Assembly: GCF_046630445.1 (NCBI RefSeq)
Contig: NC_092341.1
Span: 5,210,001-5,274,000 of the forward strand
DNA length: 64,000 nt
Source: Rutidosis leptorrhynchoides
Lineage: Eukaryota; Streptophyta; Magnoliopsida; Asterales; Asteraceae
Reading direction: 5' to 3'
The translations under genes were made by a program, and so were the position numbers. The notes beneath the pieces were generated by a model, which worked only from the letters and a program-made list of their open reading frames with translations, made no database searches and was not told the DNA's origin. Shown here piece after piece: positions 36,536-49,077 of this stretch (the first letter of the stretch is position 1; each line of letters begins with the position of its first letter).

Positions 36536-37270
36536 TTCAGAAGCGGATACCATCGAGTCTTTCATGGACACGTGTAATTTTTGTGTTATTAATCAACTAA
36601 ATTGTAATTAACAGAGTTAATTACACGTGGACAGTCATTAGTGGGGTAATTAGCGGTTTGACACGTCAGCAGGTATACTTCACGCTTTGTAAAAGTTAAA
36701 GAAGATTGCGTTTATGATGGTTAAGAGGCATGCACTTGACATAAATTATGTACTTGAGGACTTAAGGTCTCTTCCAAACTATACACCGATTCAACGTATG
36801 TGACATAATAAGTTAATTATGATATCAAATGTTTAAGATTATATGTCCACAAAATCTAATCATTGTACCTTATAATTAAGGATATTATCATGATTTTATC
36901 GTTATAGCAACAGATAGGGAGATATTGATTGTGGGAACATAAGAAGCCAAAATGTTGGGCGCCACACGACCATGGAGTCGACCACCATATAATGTCTTTT
37001 TGTTTGATTGACCTATGCGTTGACCCCATTTTTTTTTTTTTTTAGAATGCTAAGGTTATTATTTAGGTAGATCATCCTCAAATACTTAATTTTGATCCAT
37101 CCACATAATTTGTAAACATAAAAACTTTAATACCCTTCATATTAATTTACATAATCCCTCTAACTATTCGTTTACCATATCTTCAACCCTACAAACACAT
37201 TTCATCCAATCGCAAACGTTGACCCCCTACCTTGGCTGTTGATAGAAAAATTCTTCATATATACTATTGT
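36536..37270. other. Host DNA to the right of Element 1, non-coding
   Basis: This is the continuation of the sequence left of 14214. It contains an inverted pair GACACGTGTAATT / AATTACACGTG (about 36567-36630) with G-box cores and a T-run at 37029-37043. If the minus-strand fragments at 11327-14213 belonged to a gene, its promoter would lie here. No coding frame is convincing. Confidence 0.45.
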
Positions 37271-38301
37271 GTGTAACAGACAGAAATTTGGGCTTGACGT
37301 AAGATGACTATTATGCCCTTAGGTTTATGTGTGCCTTATTTTATACTTTTATTTTAATAATATGTTTATTATCAATGTGTATGTGGTTAAGACCAGTTTG
37401 TGATAAGGGTCACATAACAGGTTCGTTTGTTTAATTTGGACTTCGTTAGGACTACCTAAGAGAGTAAGAAAGATATCAGATAAGTGGTATAGGGTATGGA
37501 TTTATACCCATATATGCATGTTTCCATCTGCTCCTTGAGTTCATTTTCTAGAACTCTCCCAAAGAACCCCGTACCTAGTTTTTCTCATTCATAAACCCTA
37601 ACTGATTCAAGCTTTAAATTGAATTAAAAAGCTTTAGAGACTCATTTCTTGCAACATTCTAAGCATATATCCAGGTTTGTTTGCTTGAATTCGTGTTTTA
37701 ATTCTTAGAAATTAGGGTTCTTGAGCTTTAGTGAAAAAGTGAGTTTTGATGCTTGAATCTTGATGGATTGTGTTTGTTAGTGTTAATTGATGTTGGATTT
37801 ATGTTCTATAGTTGTTATATGATGTTTTTGAAGTGGTTTTGTGACCAGAACAAGCAAAAATCAAGATTTGAGGTCAAAAACCCAAAAACATCGAACTTGT
37901 GTTGTTCTTCAGCTCCTACGTGTTTGACAACTCAACCGCATGAGTGACCACGCGTTTGAGCTCAACCGCGAGTTTGATCACGCGTTTGAGCACAACCATG
38001 CGTTTGATCTCAACCACGCGGTTGACCACGCGGTTGAGGCCTCAACCGTACGATTGAGGGCTCAACCTTGTCAGTTTTTGGTAAAATTGAAAAGGTCGTA
38101 ACTTTCAAACCATAACTCCGTTGTTGACAAATAAACTATCGTTGGAATAGTCTTGAGGTCTAATTTCCAATGGTACAATTTTAAAACACTAAATCAAACT
38201 TTAGATTTGGGTAAAATTACAATATAGGTGTGTATGCTTCGTTTTACGCATGTGCGAGGGTTACTATTGAAGGGGGAATTGTATAATCTTGTCATATATG
38301 G
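37271..38301 (+). mobile_element. Truncated LTR-like sequence (5' part), interrupted at 38302
   Basis: Starts TGTGTAACAGACAG, a common Ty3/gypsy LTR opening, and continues with LTR-style U3 and leader sequence, including 'ccaaagaaccccgtacc' near 37558 and telo-box-like 'aaaccctaac' near 37592. It is cut at 38301, where a reversed LTR begins. No internal region or second LTR is visible, so the identity is tentative. Only short reading frames occur. Confidence 0.4.
37917..38070. repeat. CGCG/GGTTGAG palindromic repeat cluster
   Basis: About ten alternating forms of CTCAACC and GGTTGAG joined by CACGCG. They include the perfect 18-bp palindrome CGGTTGAGGCCTCAACCG (38031-38048) and the near-palindrome CGCGTTTGAGCTCAACCGCG (about 37950-37969). 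It is similar in style to the CGCG hairpins of Element 2 and E6 but has a different sequence. Confidence 0.75.
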
Positions 38302-39543
38302 TGAAACGACTCGTCCATATTACTATAAACGTGGTACGTTATTCATTGGTCCCATAGCGAGGTATTTGACCTCTATATGATACGTTTTAGAAAATATAGC
38401 ATTTGTTTCATTAAAAGCACACTATTATTATACATAATGCATGTTTTAAACAATTGGGCGATTATTTAAGGAATAATCCCCATAATACATCGATTTTCAA
38501 ATACTACACATGTGACATAACAGTCAAATATAATACATGACAAAGGTTTTATTGAATGCAACACTTTATTTAATTAAAAGCATGAGACTCCATGCACAGC
38601 TTGCTCAGATAATGCAACATCGGAAGACTTTCTTAAGGACCTGAGAATAAACATACTTAAACAGTCAACACAAAGGTTGGTGAGATATATAGGTTTAGCA
38701 TCGATATAAATATAGACCACAAGATTTCATAGTTATAAATATATGTACACTCGCAAGTGTATAAAAGTATTCTATAAGTTGTTGAGCGCTTCGGTAACCA
38801 TACTTAACCATTAATGTAGCATATTCCCTTTATTATGAAATCTCCCTACACTGTATCAAGTGTAGTAAAAATGAAGTACTATGCAACCGTTTACGATACT
38901 AGAGCGACTAACCCGGTTGGGGTTGTCAAACCCGATAGATCTATCAATAGGATTCGCGCTTACATGTTCTTACAACATGTAAATATTAGTTACCAAGCTA
39001 TTAGGGAAGATATGCAAGGTGGTACAACTCAACGTAGAATATATTTTAAGTACTTGTGTCCATGGCGTAAAACATAAAATGCATGTATTCACATCCCAAA
39101 ATATTTGTAGAGTTTAAAAATGGGACTATATACTCACGGTAGTAAAAGTATATTAATAATAAGTTTTCAGCTTATTAAAAATATGGTCGTCGTCCTTGTA
39201 TTCACGAACCTATAACAATAATAATGATTCAGATAATAATACGACATGTGAATAAAATAAAACAAGTTCGTAGAATACTTATATATTAATTTTTAACATT
39301 TTTATGTTAGTAGTCCTTTGTTAGTAGTCCAAAATAGTCCGAAATGTCCAACAGTCCAATAATCGGTATATATATAATCTTAGAATTACCCCACGACGTA
39401 TTGTATACGTATTGTCTTTGCATCAACCCAGAGACGTATTGTATAAGTATTGTCTTAGAATTTATCAAAACGTATTGTATACTTATTGTCTTAGGATTTA
39501 TCAAAACGTATTGTATACTTATTGTCATGGAATGTACCAAGAT

Positions 39544-39578
<35 letters not shown>

Positions 39579-41153
39579 CTCGGAATTAACTAAGATTATA
39601 ATATTTTGTTATACTAATGATAACATGTCCAAATATATATAGGATATAGAAAAAGTTAGCAAGAATATGGTTAATATAGTTTTTACAATATAAATTTCGT
39701 CCATACAACGTTAATTTTAGCAGATTTTGTTTTGCTCGCCAAATATTCATTACAACTCCGTTTAAAGTGAATCAAATTGCTATGGATTTCTTAAGAAGTT
39801 AATTTTTCAAAAACAATTCGAAAAGTTTAACCCATGTATTAATATTCAGAGTTTTACCCTCTTTTTGTGCCGGTGGACAGATTTGGAAGAATCCCGGCAC
39901 CCACCCGATATATGCTTTTTGATAAAATATTTCCACTTTGTCTAAAATCATGAAAAAAATACTGGAAGTCTTATTTACATATATTAACATATTTCCAAAG
40001 TCTTAGCCGCAAACTCAAACTCAAAGTCTAAGATATGTTTTTAATTCCCAACCCAAAACAGTCTGCTTTTTACCGAATGGAGATTAAACGATATATGTTA
40101 AGTTTCAAGGTGTTCTTCATATGTACAAGTTATAAGTTCTTATATTAACTTAATATAACATCATAATACATATAAATAAATGTTATTAGAGTTAAGTTAG
40201 AAAGATTAGATTAGTTCTTCAAACAAGTTTAGAATCAACTAAACTATGTTCTAGTTTATAAACTCTTATATAGATAGCTATAAACATATGAATTGAACAA
40301 GAGTTGAAGTAGAGTTTTTACCTCAAGTTTAGAATGTAAAGTTGATGGAAATAAATAGTAGAACAAAACTTGAGAGAGTTCTTGCAAGTGTGTGTGAAAA
40401 TTGGAAGTAAAATTTGGAAAATGAATGTGTAAAAATGAGTTAGAAATGGTGCTTATTTATAGGCTTGAAAATTTGGCTTTTAGTGAAAATATCTAGTATA
40501 AGTTAAAATGTATTAAGTCATGGATGACATATAAAATTGATCAGGTCATGGATGACATATTACACAAATAATTGCAGATTTCTATTAGTATATACAAATA
40601 GTAAATACTTCTAGAAGCTGTGTATAATACGGGTAAAAATACCGTATGAATGCGTGTAAAATTCTTGAAGAAATTGAACAAAAATACGAGTATAGCTATC
40701 CTTTATATGTATTGGTATATTATAAAGTGTATTCAATACTTGTAAGGATGTATTTACACTCGTAATACATTATATGTAAATACATTTTAACATAAGTTAA
40801 TTACGTCGTTTAAATAGTAACATATATATATTGTTCAAAAACTCTTTAAATTAGTAGTATGAAAATATATATATATATATAACACTTTGTTAATATACAT
40901 AATGAGATATTTAATTATCATATTTTCAAGTTAAATATATATAAATCCATATATATACACAATAATTAAACAATTAAACAATTAAATCAAGTTATGACGT
41001 TCGTGAATCGTCGGAATAAAAGGGTGACCAAAAGCTTGTGTAAAACTCTTTCCGGATGTTCAAGACTTATTAAAATTCATTGCTTATCAAGTCGGAATTA
41101 TTAAATCATGTAAATAGTATAATCAAGTAGTCGGAAAAATCCGGGTCGTTACA
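38302..41153 (-). mobile_element. 3' LTR of a minus-strand Ty3/gypsy element (2,852 bp)
   Basis: On the minus strand it begins TGTAACGACCCGG at 41153 and ends CGAGTCGTTTCA at 38302. Shared blocks with the Element 1 LTR include the start, 'gattcacgaacgt', 'tagatctatc', 'gtttattctcag' and 'catatagaggtcaaa'. Directly upstream (41154-41189) is the family hairpin and priming motif. No matching second LTR is seen, so the element is incomplete. An 82-residue plus-strand frame at 39344 is a shadow of tandem repeats. Confidence 0.82.
39396..39541. repeat. Tandem repeat, four 36-38 bp units, then (TA)n
   Basis: Units start at 39396, 39434, 39470 and 39506, each beginning acgtattgtata and containing ttattgtc. 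A (TA)n tract follows at about 39545-39574. It lies within the reversed LTR. Confidence 0.8.
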
Positions 41154-41189
41154 GTACCTACCCGTTAAAGAAATTTCGTCCCGAAATTT
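41154..41189 (-). promoter_or_regulatory. 3' hairpin and priming motif of the minus-strand element
   Basis: AAATTTCG-GGA-CGAAATTT in element sense (41189-41171), then ctttaacgggtaggtac and the LTR TG. It is almost identical to 24055-24090. Confidence 0.75.
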
Positions 41190-41503
41190 GATCGAGATCG
41201 TCATGGCTGATAATAAGTATGTTTTCATGACGAATACGAGTTGAAAATTTAGAGTTTTATCATCAGTGAGTAATATGGATAAAACAATTCGATTATGTGA
41301 AGTGTATGAGTGAAGCTATAGCAAAATAGTGAAATGAGGAAAGTAAAGATTCGTCTTAACTTTTGACTTCGTCAAGGTTGATTTCCGGATTAAATAAAAT
41401 CTTTGTAATCTTAATAAGATTTGATTCTTCAGTAATTAAGGAAATTAGAATTTTCTTCGATTAGATGCGTAATCTGCCTCGATTGCTATGTCTGATATAT
41501 CGC

Positions 41504-41510
41504 TATAAAT
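41504..41510 (+). promoter_or_regulatory. Possible TATA box for the antisense ORF
   Basis: TATAAAT about 92 bp before the ATG at 41596, followed by a C/T-rich leader. Its position and composition fit a plant core promoter. It is antisense to the retroelement. Confidence 0.35.
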
Positions 41511-41595
41511 TAACACCCCCTTCGTTTCCTTATTTCCACATCTCTCATCTTCTATACTTTCTTCCTTAATTCATACTTCCAAAACATTCGTCAAT

Positions 41596-41838
41596 ATGCT
41601 CCATCCGGTTCTAATCCTTGATATGCTCCTAACTTTTATATCCGTCATTCTTCTTTTTCATCTGCCACCAGAAGAATCTATTCACTTCTACTATACTCTT
41701 GGTTTTATAGTGTTTTTAGTTCTCCCGTGTCTTTTCGTTGCAATACATATTGATATACACGGTTTGTATTTTATGTATTGTCGTCGGGCCTTATATCTTT
41801 CCTTATTTTTCGGAGTCCCTGCTCCTGTTTTTCCATAA
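41596..41838 (+). CDS. Small hydrophobic antisense ORF, 80 aa
   Basis: Not recognised. The product is strongly hydrophobic with two or three possible membrane segments (about residues 5-21, 32-52 and 64-76) and few charged residues. It reads against the retroelement, just upstream of that element's 3' LTR. A TATA box and C/T-rich leader precede it. Extra antisense frames near the 3' LTR are known from plant Tat-lineage elements such as Ogre and Retand. With no second copy here to compare, a chance frame remains possible. Confidence 0.3.
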   Translation: MLHPVLILDMLLTFISVILLFHLPPEESIHFYYTLGFIVFLVLPCLFVAIHIDIHGLYFMYCRRALYLSLFFGVPAPVFP

Positions 41839-42344
41839 TCATTGACATCTACGGTTAATGGTCTTTTCTGTTTGCTGCGATTTATACCCCCTTTCTATTT
41901 CGGAGCTTCATGCTTTTGTTTTCTTTTCGCAAGTAATGGTCCAAAATTCGTAGGTATGGAGTTTCGAATTATCATAATATACAAAGTAGAAAGAAAAGGT
42001 AGTAGCACAATTTGATTTGTCAAATTACCAGAATATCTGGAAAAGACCGAATCATCAAGAAAATATTTTATTGATATTTTTTTAGAGGTTAAATAGAATG
42101 CAAGAGTCGTGTAACATGGCACATGATGACGTTATGATCTGTAAATCATCACATTCCATTTAGAAACTCAGCATGACTTACTATAATATAATCACGTTGA
42201 TCAAGTGTCATTATATTATACTAGCTCATGCTTCAGTTCCCAACACTACTTCAAAAACATTCATATTTTAAACTCGAAGGTTTCAGAATTTAGAAACTAA
42301 AATAGTTTCTTTTATGATGTAACACATATAGCGTGAAGAGGTAA

Positions 42345-42857
42345 ATGATTTCGGATAACAATAGTTATGAAGATATCTTCAGAAACATCGAAGATATTTA
42401 TAATGAAAGATATGATGATATCTTAGAATATCTAAGATCAGAGGAAGATGAAGAATATTGTCCGCAAGAGTTGAGAGTAAGGAGCAAGGTATTCGTTAAG
42501 AATTCAGCAGACACTGAATCATTTGGATTCTTTGAAGGCAGTTTAGTCTTTGTGATTTGTCCACAGCCTCCTTCATGGTTTGCTCAATCCGTTTTCCAAT
42601 TCCAAACCTTCTCTTTTTCTGAGCTTTGCCAACACACTATTCTTTATCATCAAACTTTTGACTATTACGGTTGTCTACAGTTTCTGCTGCTTCATTCAGC
42701 TTTTTCAAAATTCAGGGTATTGATTCGTAGACTGGGTGCTTTTCAGAAATTCAGAATTGAAGATCAAAATTTCCAGGAGTTACACATTATATGTATACAT
42801 ATAATTGAAGTGAAAACGCTGCGAGATTCGAGATTGATGATTGATGATTCCCGGTAA
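42345..42857 (+). CDS. Antisense ORF, 170 aa, acidic N-terminus
   Basis: Not recognised. Residues 1-45 are rich in Asp, Glu, Tyr and Asn (NIEDIYNERYDDILEYL). The rest is rich in Phe, Ser and Gln and looks less protein-like, so only the first part may be real. It lies in the same antisense orientation as the 80-aa frame, 506 bp after it. It could be an exon of a spliced antisense transcript. Confidence 0.25.
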   Translation: MISDNNSYEDIFRNIEDIYNERYDDILEYLRSEEDEEYCPQELRVRSKVFVKNSADTESFGFFEGSLVFVICPQPPSWFAQSVFQFQTFSFSELCQHTILYHQTFDYYGCLQFLLLHSAFSKFRVLIRRLGAFQKFRIEDQNFQELHIICIHIIEVKTLRDSRLMIDDSR

Positions 42858-43979
42858 TTGGTATGGCAATTATTGTTACAGGATGTAGGTGAGTACATGA
42901 TGGGGTTTCATGAATAATATAGATATTTTTCAGAGAGACTAAAGCCGAAGTTGCTGGTACATCTGCTGATAATATAGTGGAATATAAAAGGTGCTCCGGT
43001 AACGATTGCGAAAGGGAAACATATATATTGAGGTTATAATACGGCTAATCTGACTAAAAAGTTGAAGTTGACTTGCTGGAGCCGTGACAAAACTGGCTAC
43101 TTTGAAAAGGAATTGCAAGGTTATTTTTGGCAACAACAACGCTAATGGCTCACGGATTTGTGTTAAACTTCTACTTAGGTTCCGGGAGTTTTCCAGATGC
43201 ATGATTGTGGATAACATGTGGTTGGATCATCATCTCGATTGTTTCTTAATTGAGGTGTTTTCAAGAATCATGATGGGTTTGAATGTAGATTGCAATGAAT
43301 TTTTGGAATAACACAAAAATTATTTTATGGGTTTATTGAATAGAAGTGATGTTTTAGCACAGTTTTGAAGTCAAAGTATAGCTTTGAAAGATGTAGAGAT
43401 TTAAGAGTGATGTCTCCCGTTGAGTCTTGACTTGGATTCTGATCTGTCAAAATTAGAATATGAAATTGAATTTGGATGAGAACGGTTGTTTTGATTTCTA
43501 TAAAAGAATGTATATCGTTGTGAAAGTAGTGAGTATAGTTGATGATTGCTGAATCAGATTCGAAGAATGCAATATATTAATTGTGAATTTATATATCTCT
43601 CGGGTATTACCTACCCGTTAAAAGTTTCACAAGTAATATTTTGGTACATGAGAATTTTTATTACAGTCTTTATAAAAATATATGTATATTTTCTTCAGAT
43701 GTAATACAGATTTGATGAGTTAATATTAAATTAAGCTCATTTGATTTTCGGCTGGAATTAGAAATGAATAATCTCTAAAACAATAGAGATTACATAATCT
43801 TCGCGGAGTATTTCACTAATGTAATCAATACTTTATTATTTATTCTTATTGACATTCCTTGGTGACGGATGTTGATACTTGTGAATTCTTGCGAACTTCG
43901 TAAGATATGAATGATGTTTTTTAGAAAGCTTCAAGTATATCTAAGTGTAAAATCAAACATGTAATTGAATAATACATGA

Positions 43980-45389
43980 TGTGTAATTTCGTACTCTAAA
44001 TTATTAGCTAAATACCTATCAATTATCACACAATACAGGCAACTATAACCAGTTCGTGTAGTAATTAAACAAGTATTTGACCAATTCGTTCCACAGAGAG
44101 CAGGTAATTGAAAACTTGAACTATTAATTATTCTAAGATTTAAAAGGGAAGTTTTGTTGTAAAACTGATTAAACGCGAAAGTAAATTAAACTTAACTCAA
44201 TAAGTAGCAAAGGTATCCACTTAGCTACAATTCCCTAGGCTAGGATTGCTCGGTTAAACTCGTTAAGTAAACAATTACAATGATGTGACACTGTATTTAT
44301 CTGTCGATTCCTACAGTTTAAGACTAGCAACCTAAGTATAACTGTCGTTAACCTAGAATTACTAACCAATTCACAATGATATTACTCAAGATTATAATCT
44401 AACTTAGGTTGGTTTGGTGTCCCTTACAACCTCACAATTATTGCAGCTAATTTCAAGCTCAACCACTATACGATTAATTTTATTATCGGTTTCCCTCATA
44501 AAATCTCACGTATTCCTAAATTATTCACGTTCAATAATCTAGTAAAAGCTATTAATCAATTTAACTGTCGTTAGTTAATCAATAACTTCCGTGATCTAAC
44601 AATCAATAAGCTTTAATAACGGTGGATCTTAGCTAGACATAAAATTGTGTAATTAGAATTAATTGTTTTTAACCAAAAGATCGCAATCCATCACCTAGGT
44701 TCATGCATCTAAGTGGATACTAAATATTTAGCTACTCATGGTAAAGCAAATAACAAATAAATAAGAAGAACAAATAAGCATGAACATTGAAATAAAGAAC
44801 AAAATAATAAAAGTTAAATAAGAGATTAAACTAACCAAACTTGATGTAATAAATTAAACCCTTGCAAAATAATGTAAAAAAGCTAATAAATTCGTAACTA
44901 ATGTTGATGTAGGCTAAAATTCGGAATAAAACCTGCATATCCCTAAATTGGGGTAAAATTCGTCTATTTATAGTAGCAGGGAAAACAGCTGAAACCGACA
45001 CGAGTCGCGATCCGCGACAACCCATCGCGAAACGCGATGAACCAGGACGCGACATAATGGCCTTAGACGCGACAGATTGATCAGTTTCACCCCTTTTCCA
45101 TATCGCGTTCTGATGCACTTCATCACGTATCACGACGACCAAAACGCGACAAACCTCATCCTGAAGCGATGGAAACTGATTTTTTCACCCTAGGCACGTT
45201 TATCTTCAACTCTAACTTCGTTTTGGCTATATCTTCAATAAAAATCAACATTAATGAGCCAACGAACCATATCTTGACACTTTCTTCATTTTAAACTCAA
45301 ATAACTCGATATCTTAATCAAAGTCTTCAAAATACCAGCAAATGGAACAAGATAAAGCCCAAAATGTATGTATGAAAATGGCGTTATCA
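43980..45389 (-). mobile_element. LTR of a second minus-strand Ty3/gypsy element (Athila/Tat style)
   Basis: On the minus strand it begins TGATAACGCCATTTTC at 45389, directly after a classic polypurine tract (AAGTGTGGGGGATTT, 45404-45390) and a TTGCTTG-AGGA-CAAGCAA hairpin (45427-45410). That pairing of signals is typical of Athila/Tat-type elements. The far end near 43980 (minus ...ATTACACA) is a guess. CGCG hairpins lie at 45004-45038. Confidence 0.6.
45004..45038. promoter_or_regulatory. Pair of CGCG hairpins in the Athila/Tat-style LTR
   Basis: GTCGCG-ATC-CGCGAC (45004-45018) and ATCGCG-AAA-CGCGAT (45024-45038) are perfect 6-bp stems that differ by a paired change at the outer base. More half-sites (ACGCGAC) follow to about 45150. 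Confidence 0.65.
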
Positions 45390-45596
45390 AAATCCCCCAC
45401 ACTTGAACCTTGCTTGTCCTCAAGCAAGTAAATCTCGAACCAATAACTGTTCGTATAATCTTCAACAAAATTTCGCAAGATTCAAGCCTTCAAGTTAATC
45501 CTCCACAAGCTCTCGCACTCTTCATCTTTTCACGATTAAGCTTATTTCCTCACAAAACAATTCCTCACATTCCTGTCACTTATAAAAACAACATAC
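45390..45596 (-). mobile_element. 3' end of the internal region of that element, cut by Element 3
   Basis: Holds the polypurine tract, the AGGA-loop hairpin and about 170 bp of untranslated sequence, and then stops where the Element 3 LTR begins at 45597. No coding part remains. Confidence 0.6.
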
Positions 45597-48500
45597 TGTA
45601 GTGACCCGAACTTTTCTTTGTTTATATATATATTAAATGAAATTGTTATTTACATGATTAAGTGTTTCCAACATGTTAAGCAATCAAACTTGTTAAGACT
45701 TGATTAATTGAAATAGGTTTCATATAGACAATTGACCACCCAAGTTGACCGGTGATTCACGAACGTTAAAACTTGTAAAAACTATATGATGACATATATA
45801 TGGATATATATATAGTTAACATGATATTATGATAAGTAAACATATCATTAATTATATTAACAATGAACTACATATGTAAAAACAAGACTACTAACTTAAT
45901 GATTTTGAAACGAGACATATATGTAACGATTATCGTTGTAACGACATTTAATGTATATATATATCATATTAAGAGATATTCATACATCATAATATCATGA
46001 TAATATAATAATTTAAAATCTCATTTGATATTATAAACATTGGGTTAACAACACTTAACAAGATCGTTAACCTAAAGGTTTCAAAACAACACTTACATGT
46101 AACGACTAACGATGACTTAACGACTCAGTTAAAATGTATATACATGTAGTGTTTTAATATGTATTCATACACTTTTGAAAGACTTCAAGACATTTATCAA
46201 AATACTTCTACTTAACAAAAATGCTTACAATTACATCCTCGTTCAGTTTCATCAACAATTCTACTCGTATGCACCCGTATTTGTACTCGTACAATACACA
46301 GCTTTTAGATGTATGTACTATTGGTATATACACTCCAATGATCAGCTCTTAGCAGCCCATGTGAGTCACCTAACACATATGGGAACCATAATTTGGCAAC
46401 TAGCATGAAATATCTCATAAAATTACAAAAATATGAGTAATCATTCATGACTTATTTACATGAAAACAAAATTACATATCCTTTATATCTAATCCATACA
46501 CCAATGACCAAAAACACCTACTAACACTTTCATTCTTCAATTTTATTCATCTAATTGATCTCTCTCAAGTTCTATCTTCAAGTTCTAAGTGTTCTTCATA
46601 AATTCTAAAAGTTCTAGTTTCATAAAATCAAGAATACTTCCAAGATTGCAAGTTTACTTTCAAGTTTTCTAAATCCATTCCAAGTAATCATCCAAGATCA
46701 AGAAACCTTTGTTACTTACAGTAGGTTATCTTTCTAATACAAGGTAATAATCATATTCAAACTTTAATTCAATTTCTATAACTATAACAATCTTATTTCG
46801 AGTGGAAATCTTACTTGAAATTGTTTTCGTGTCATGATTCTGCTTCAAGAACTTTCAAGCCATCCAAGGATCCTTTGAAGCTAGATCCATTTTTTTCATT
46901 TCTAATAGGTTTATCCAAGGAACTTGAGGTAGTAATGATGTTCATAACATCATTCGATTCATACATAAAAAGCTGTCTTATTCAACATTATAAACTTGTA
47001 ATCACTAGAACATAGTTTAGTTAATTCTAAACTTGTTCGCAAATAAAGTTAATCCTTCTAACTAGACTTTTAAAATCAACTAAACACATGTTCTATATCT
47101 ATATGATATGCTAACTTAATGATTTAAAAGCCGAAAACACGATAAACACCATAAAACTGGATATACGCCGTCGTAGTAAAACTAGGGGCTGTTTTGGTTG
47201 GGATAATTAAAAGCTAAGAAGAACTTTGATTTAAAAGATATACTTCTGGAAAAATGATTTTTCTTATGAACATGAAACTATATCCAAAAATCATGGTTAA
47301 ACTCAAAGTGAAAGTATGTTTTTCAAAATGGTCATCAAGATGTCGTTCTTTCGACGGAAATGACTACCTCTTTCAAAAACGACTTGTAACTTGTATTTCT
47401 GACCATAAACTTATACTTTTTCTATTTATATTCATAAATTTAAGTTCAATACGAAACCGTGGCCACTGGAATCACTCAAAACGGATTAGAAACGAAGAAA
47501 TGGCGAGTAAAACAAGATTGATAAAAACTACTCATTTTACCTACGTGAAAGTTAGTAATAAATCTATTCCAACCATAACCTAATCAACTTATATTGTATA
47601 TTATGTAATCTTGAGATACCATAGACACGTATACAATGTTTCGACCTATCATGTCGACCCATCTATATATATATTGCGGAACAACCATAGACACTCTATA
47701 TGTGAATGTTGGAGTTAGCTATACATGGTTGAGGTTGATTCCAAAATATATATATAGTTTGAGTTGTGATCAATACTGAGATACGTATACACTGGGTCAT
47801 GGATTGATTCAAGATAATATTTATCGATTTATTTCTGTACATCTAACTGTGGACAACTAGTTGTAGGTTACTAACGAGGACAGCTGACTTAATAAACTTA
47901 AAACATCAAAATGTATTAAAAGTATTGTAAATATATTTTGAACATACTTTGATATATTTGTATATATTGTTATAGGTTCGTGAATCAACCAGTGGCCAAG
48001 TCTTACTTCCCGACGAAGTAAAAATCTGTGAAAGTGAGTTATAGTCCCACTTTTAAAAATCTAATATTTTTGGGATGAGAATACATGCAGGTTTTATAAA
48101 TGATTTACAAAATAGACACAAGTACGTGAAACTACATTCTATGGTAGAATTATCGAAATCGAATATGCCCCTTTTTATTAAGTCTGGTAATCTAAGAATT
48201 AGGGAACAGACACCCTAATTGACGTGAATCCTAAAGATAGATCTATTGGGCCTAACAAACCCCATCCAAAGTATCGGATGCTTTAGTACTTCGAAATTTA
48301 TATCATATCCGAAGGGTGTCCCGGAATGATGGGGATATTCTTATATATGCATCTTGTTAATGTCGGTTACCAGGTGTTCACCATATGAATGATTTTTATC
48401 TCTATGTATGGGATGTGTATTGAAATATGAAATCTTGTGGTCTATTGTTACGATTTGATATATATAGGTTAAACCTATAACTCACCAACATTTTTGTTGA

Positions 48501-48868
48501 CGTTTAAAGCATGTTTATTCTCAGGTGAATACTAAGAGCTTCCGCTGTTGCATACTTAAATAAGGACAAGATTTGGAGTCCATGTTTGTATGATATTGTG
48601 TAAAAACTGCATTCAAGAAATTGATTTCGATGTAACATATTTGTATTGTAAACCATTATGTAATGGTCATGTGTAAACAGGATATTTTAGATTATCATTA
48701 TTTGATAATCTATGTAAAGCTTTTTAAACCTTTATTTATGAAATAAAGGTTATGGTTTGTTTAAAAAATGAATGCAGTCTTTGAAAAACATCTCATATAG
48801 AGGTCAAAACCTCGCAACGAAATCAATTAATATGGAACGTTTTTAATCAATAAGAACGGGACATTTCA
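45597..48868 (+). mobile_element. 5' LTR of Element 3 (3,272 bp)
   Basis: Begins TGTAGTGACCCGAAC and ends GGGACATTTCA, colinear with the Element 1 LTR, including the hairpin and 'gtttattctcagg' block near 48485-48530. Confidence 0.9.
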
Positions 48869-48870
48869 GT

Positions 48871-48888
48871 TGGTATCCGAGCGTTGGT
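48871..48888 (+). other. Primer-binding site of Element 3
   Basis: TGGTATCCGAGC two bases after the LTR, identical to Element 1 including the variant base. Confidence 0.85.
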
Positions 48889-49077
48889 CTTAGAGAACCA
48901 GAAAATTTGCATTAGTGTGTCTTATCGAGTTTGTTAGGATGCATTAGTGAGTCTGGACTTCTACCGTGTTTTCTTTAAAAATGATTGCTTAACATTTTTG
49001 TTGGAAACTATATATTATTAACATGTATATATTATGTGATATATTAATCTCTTAACATGTTTGATATTGTGTGATAG

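Larger units (their letters stand above)
41190..43979 (-). mobile_element. Internal remnant of the minus-strand element, without recognisable gag or pol
   Basis: No RT, integrase or Gag motif is found on either strand. At 43606-43631 the minus strand reads ttaacgggtaggtaatacccg, the same motif that precedes gag in Elements 1 and 3. Two plus-strand (antisense) reading frames lie inside (41596-41838 and 42345-42857). This fits a non-autonomous derivative of the chromovirus family. The right boundary near 43979 is uncertain, and 43641-43979 shows nothing recognisable. Confidence 0.5.

Noticed and set aside
39307-39642. Overlapping 76-81 residue frames
   Set aside because: Three frames on both strands read the same 36-bp tandem repeat and the following (TA)n tract.
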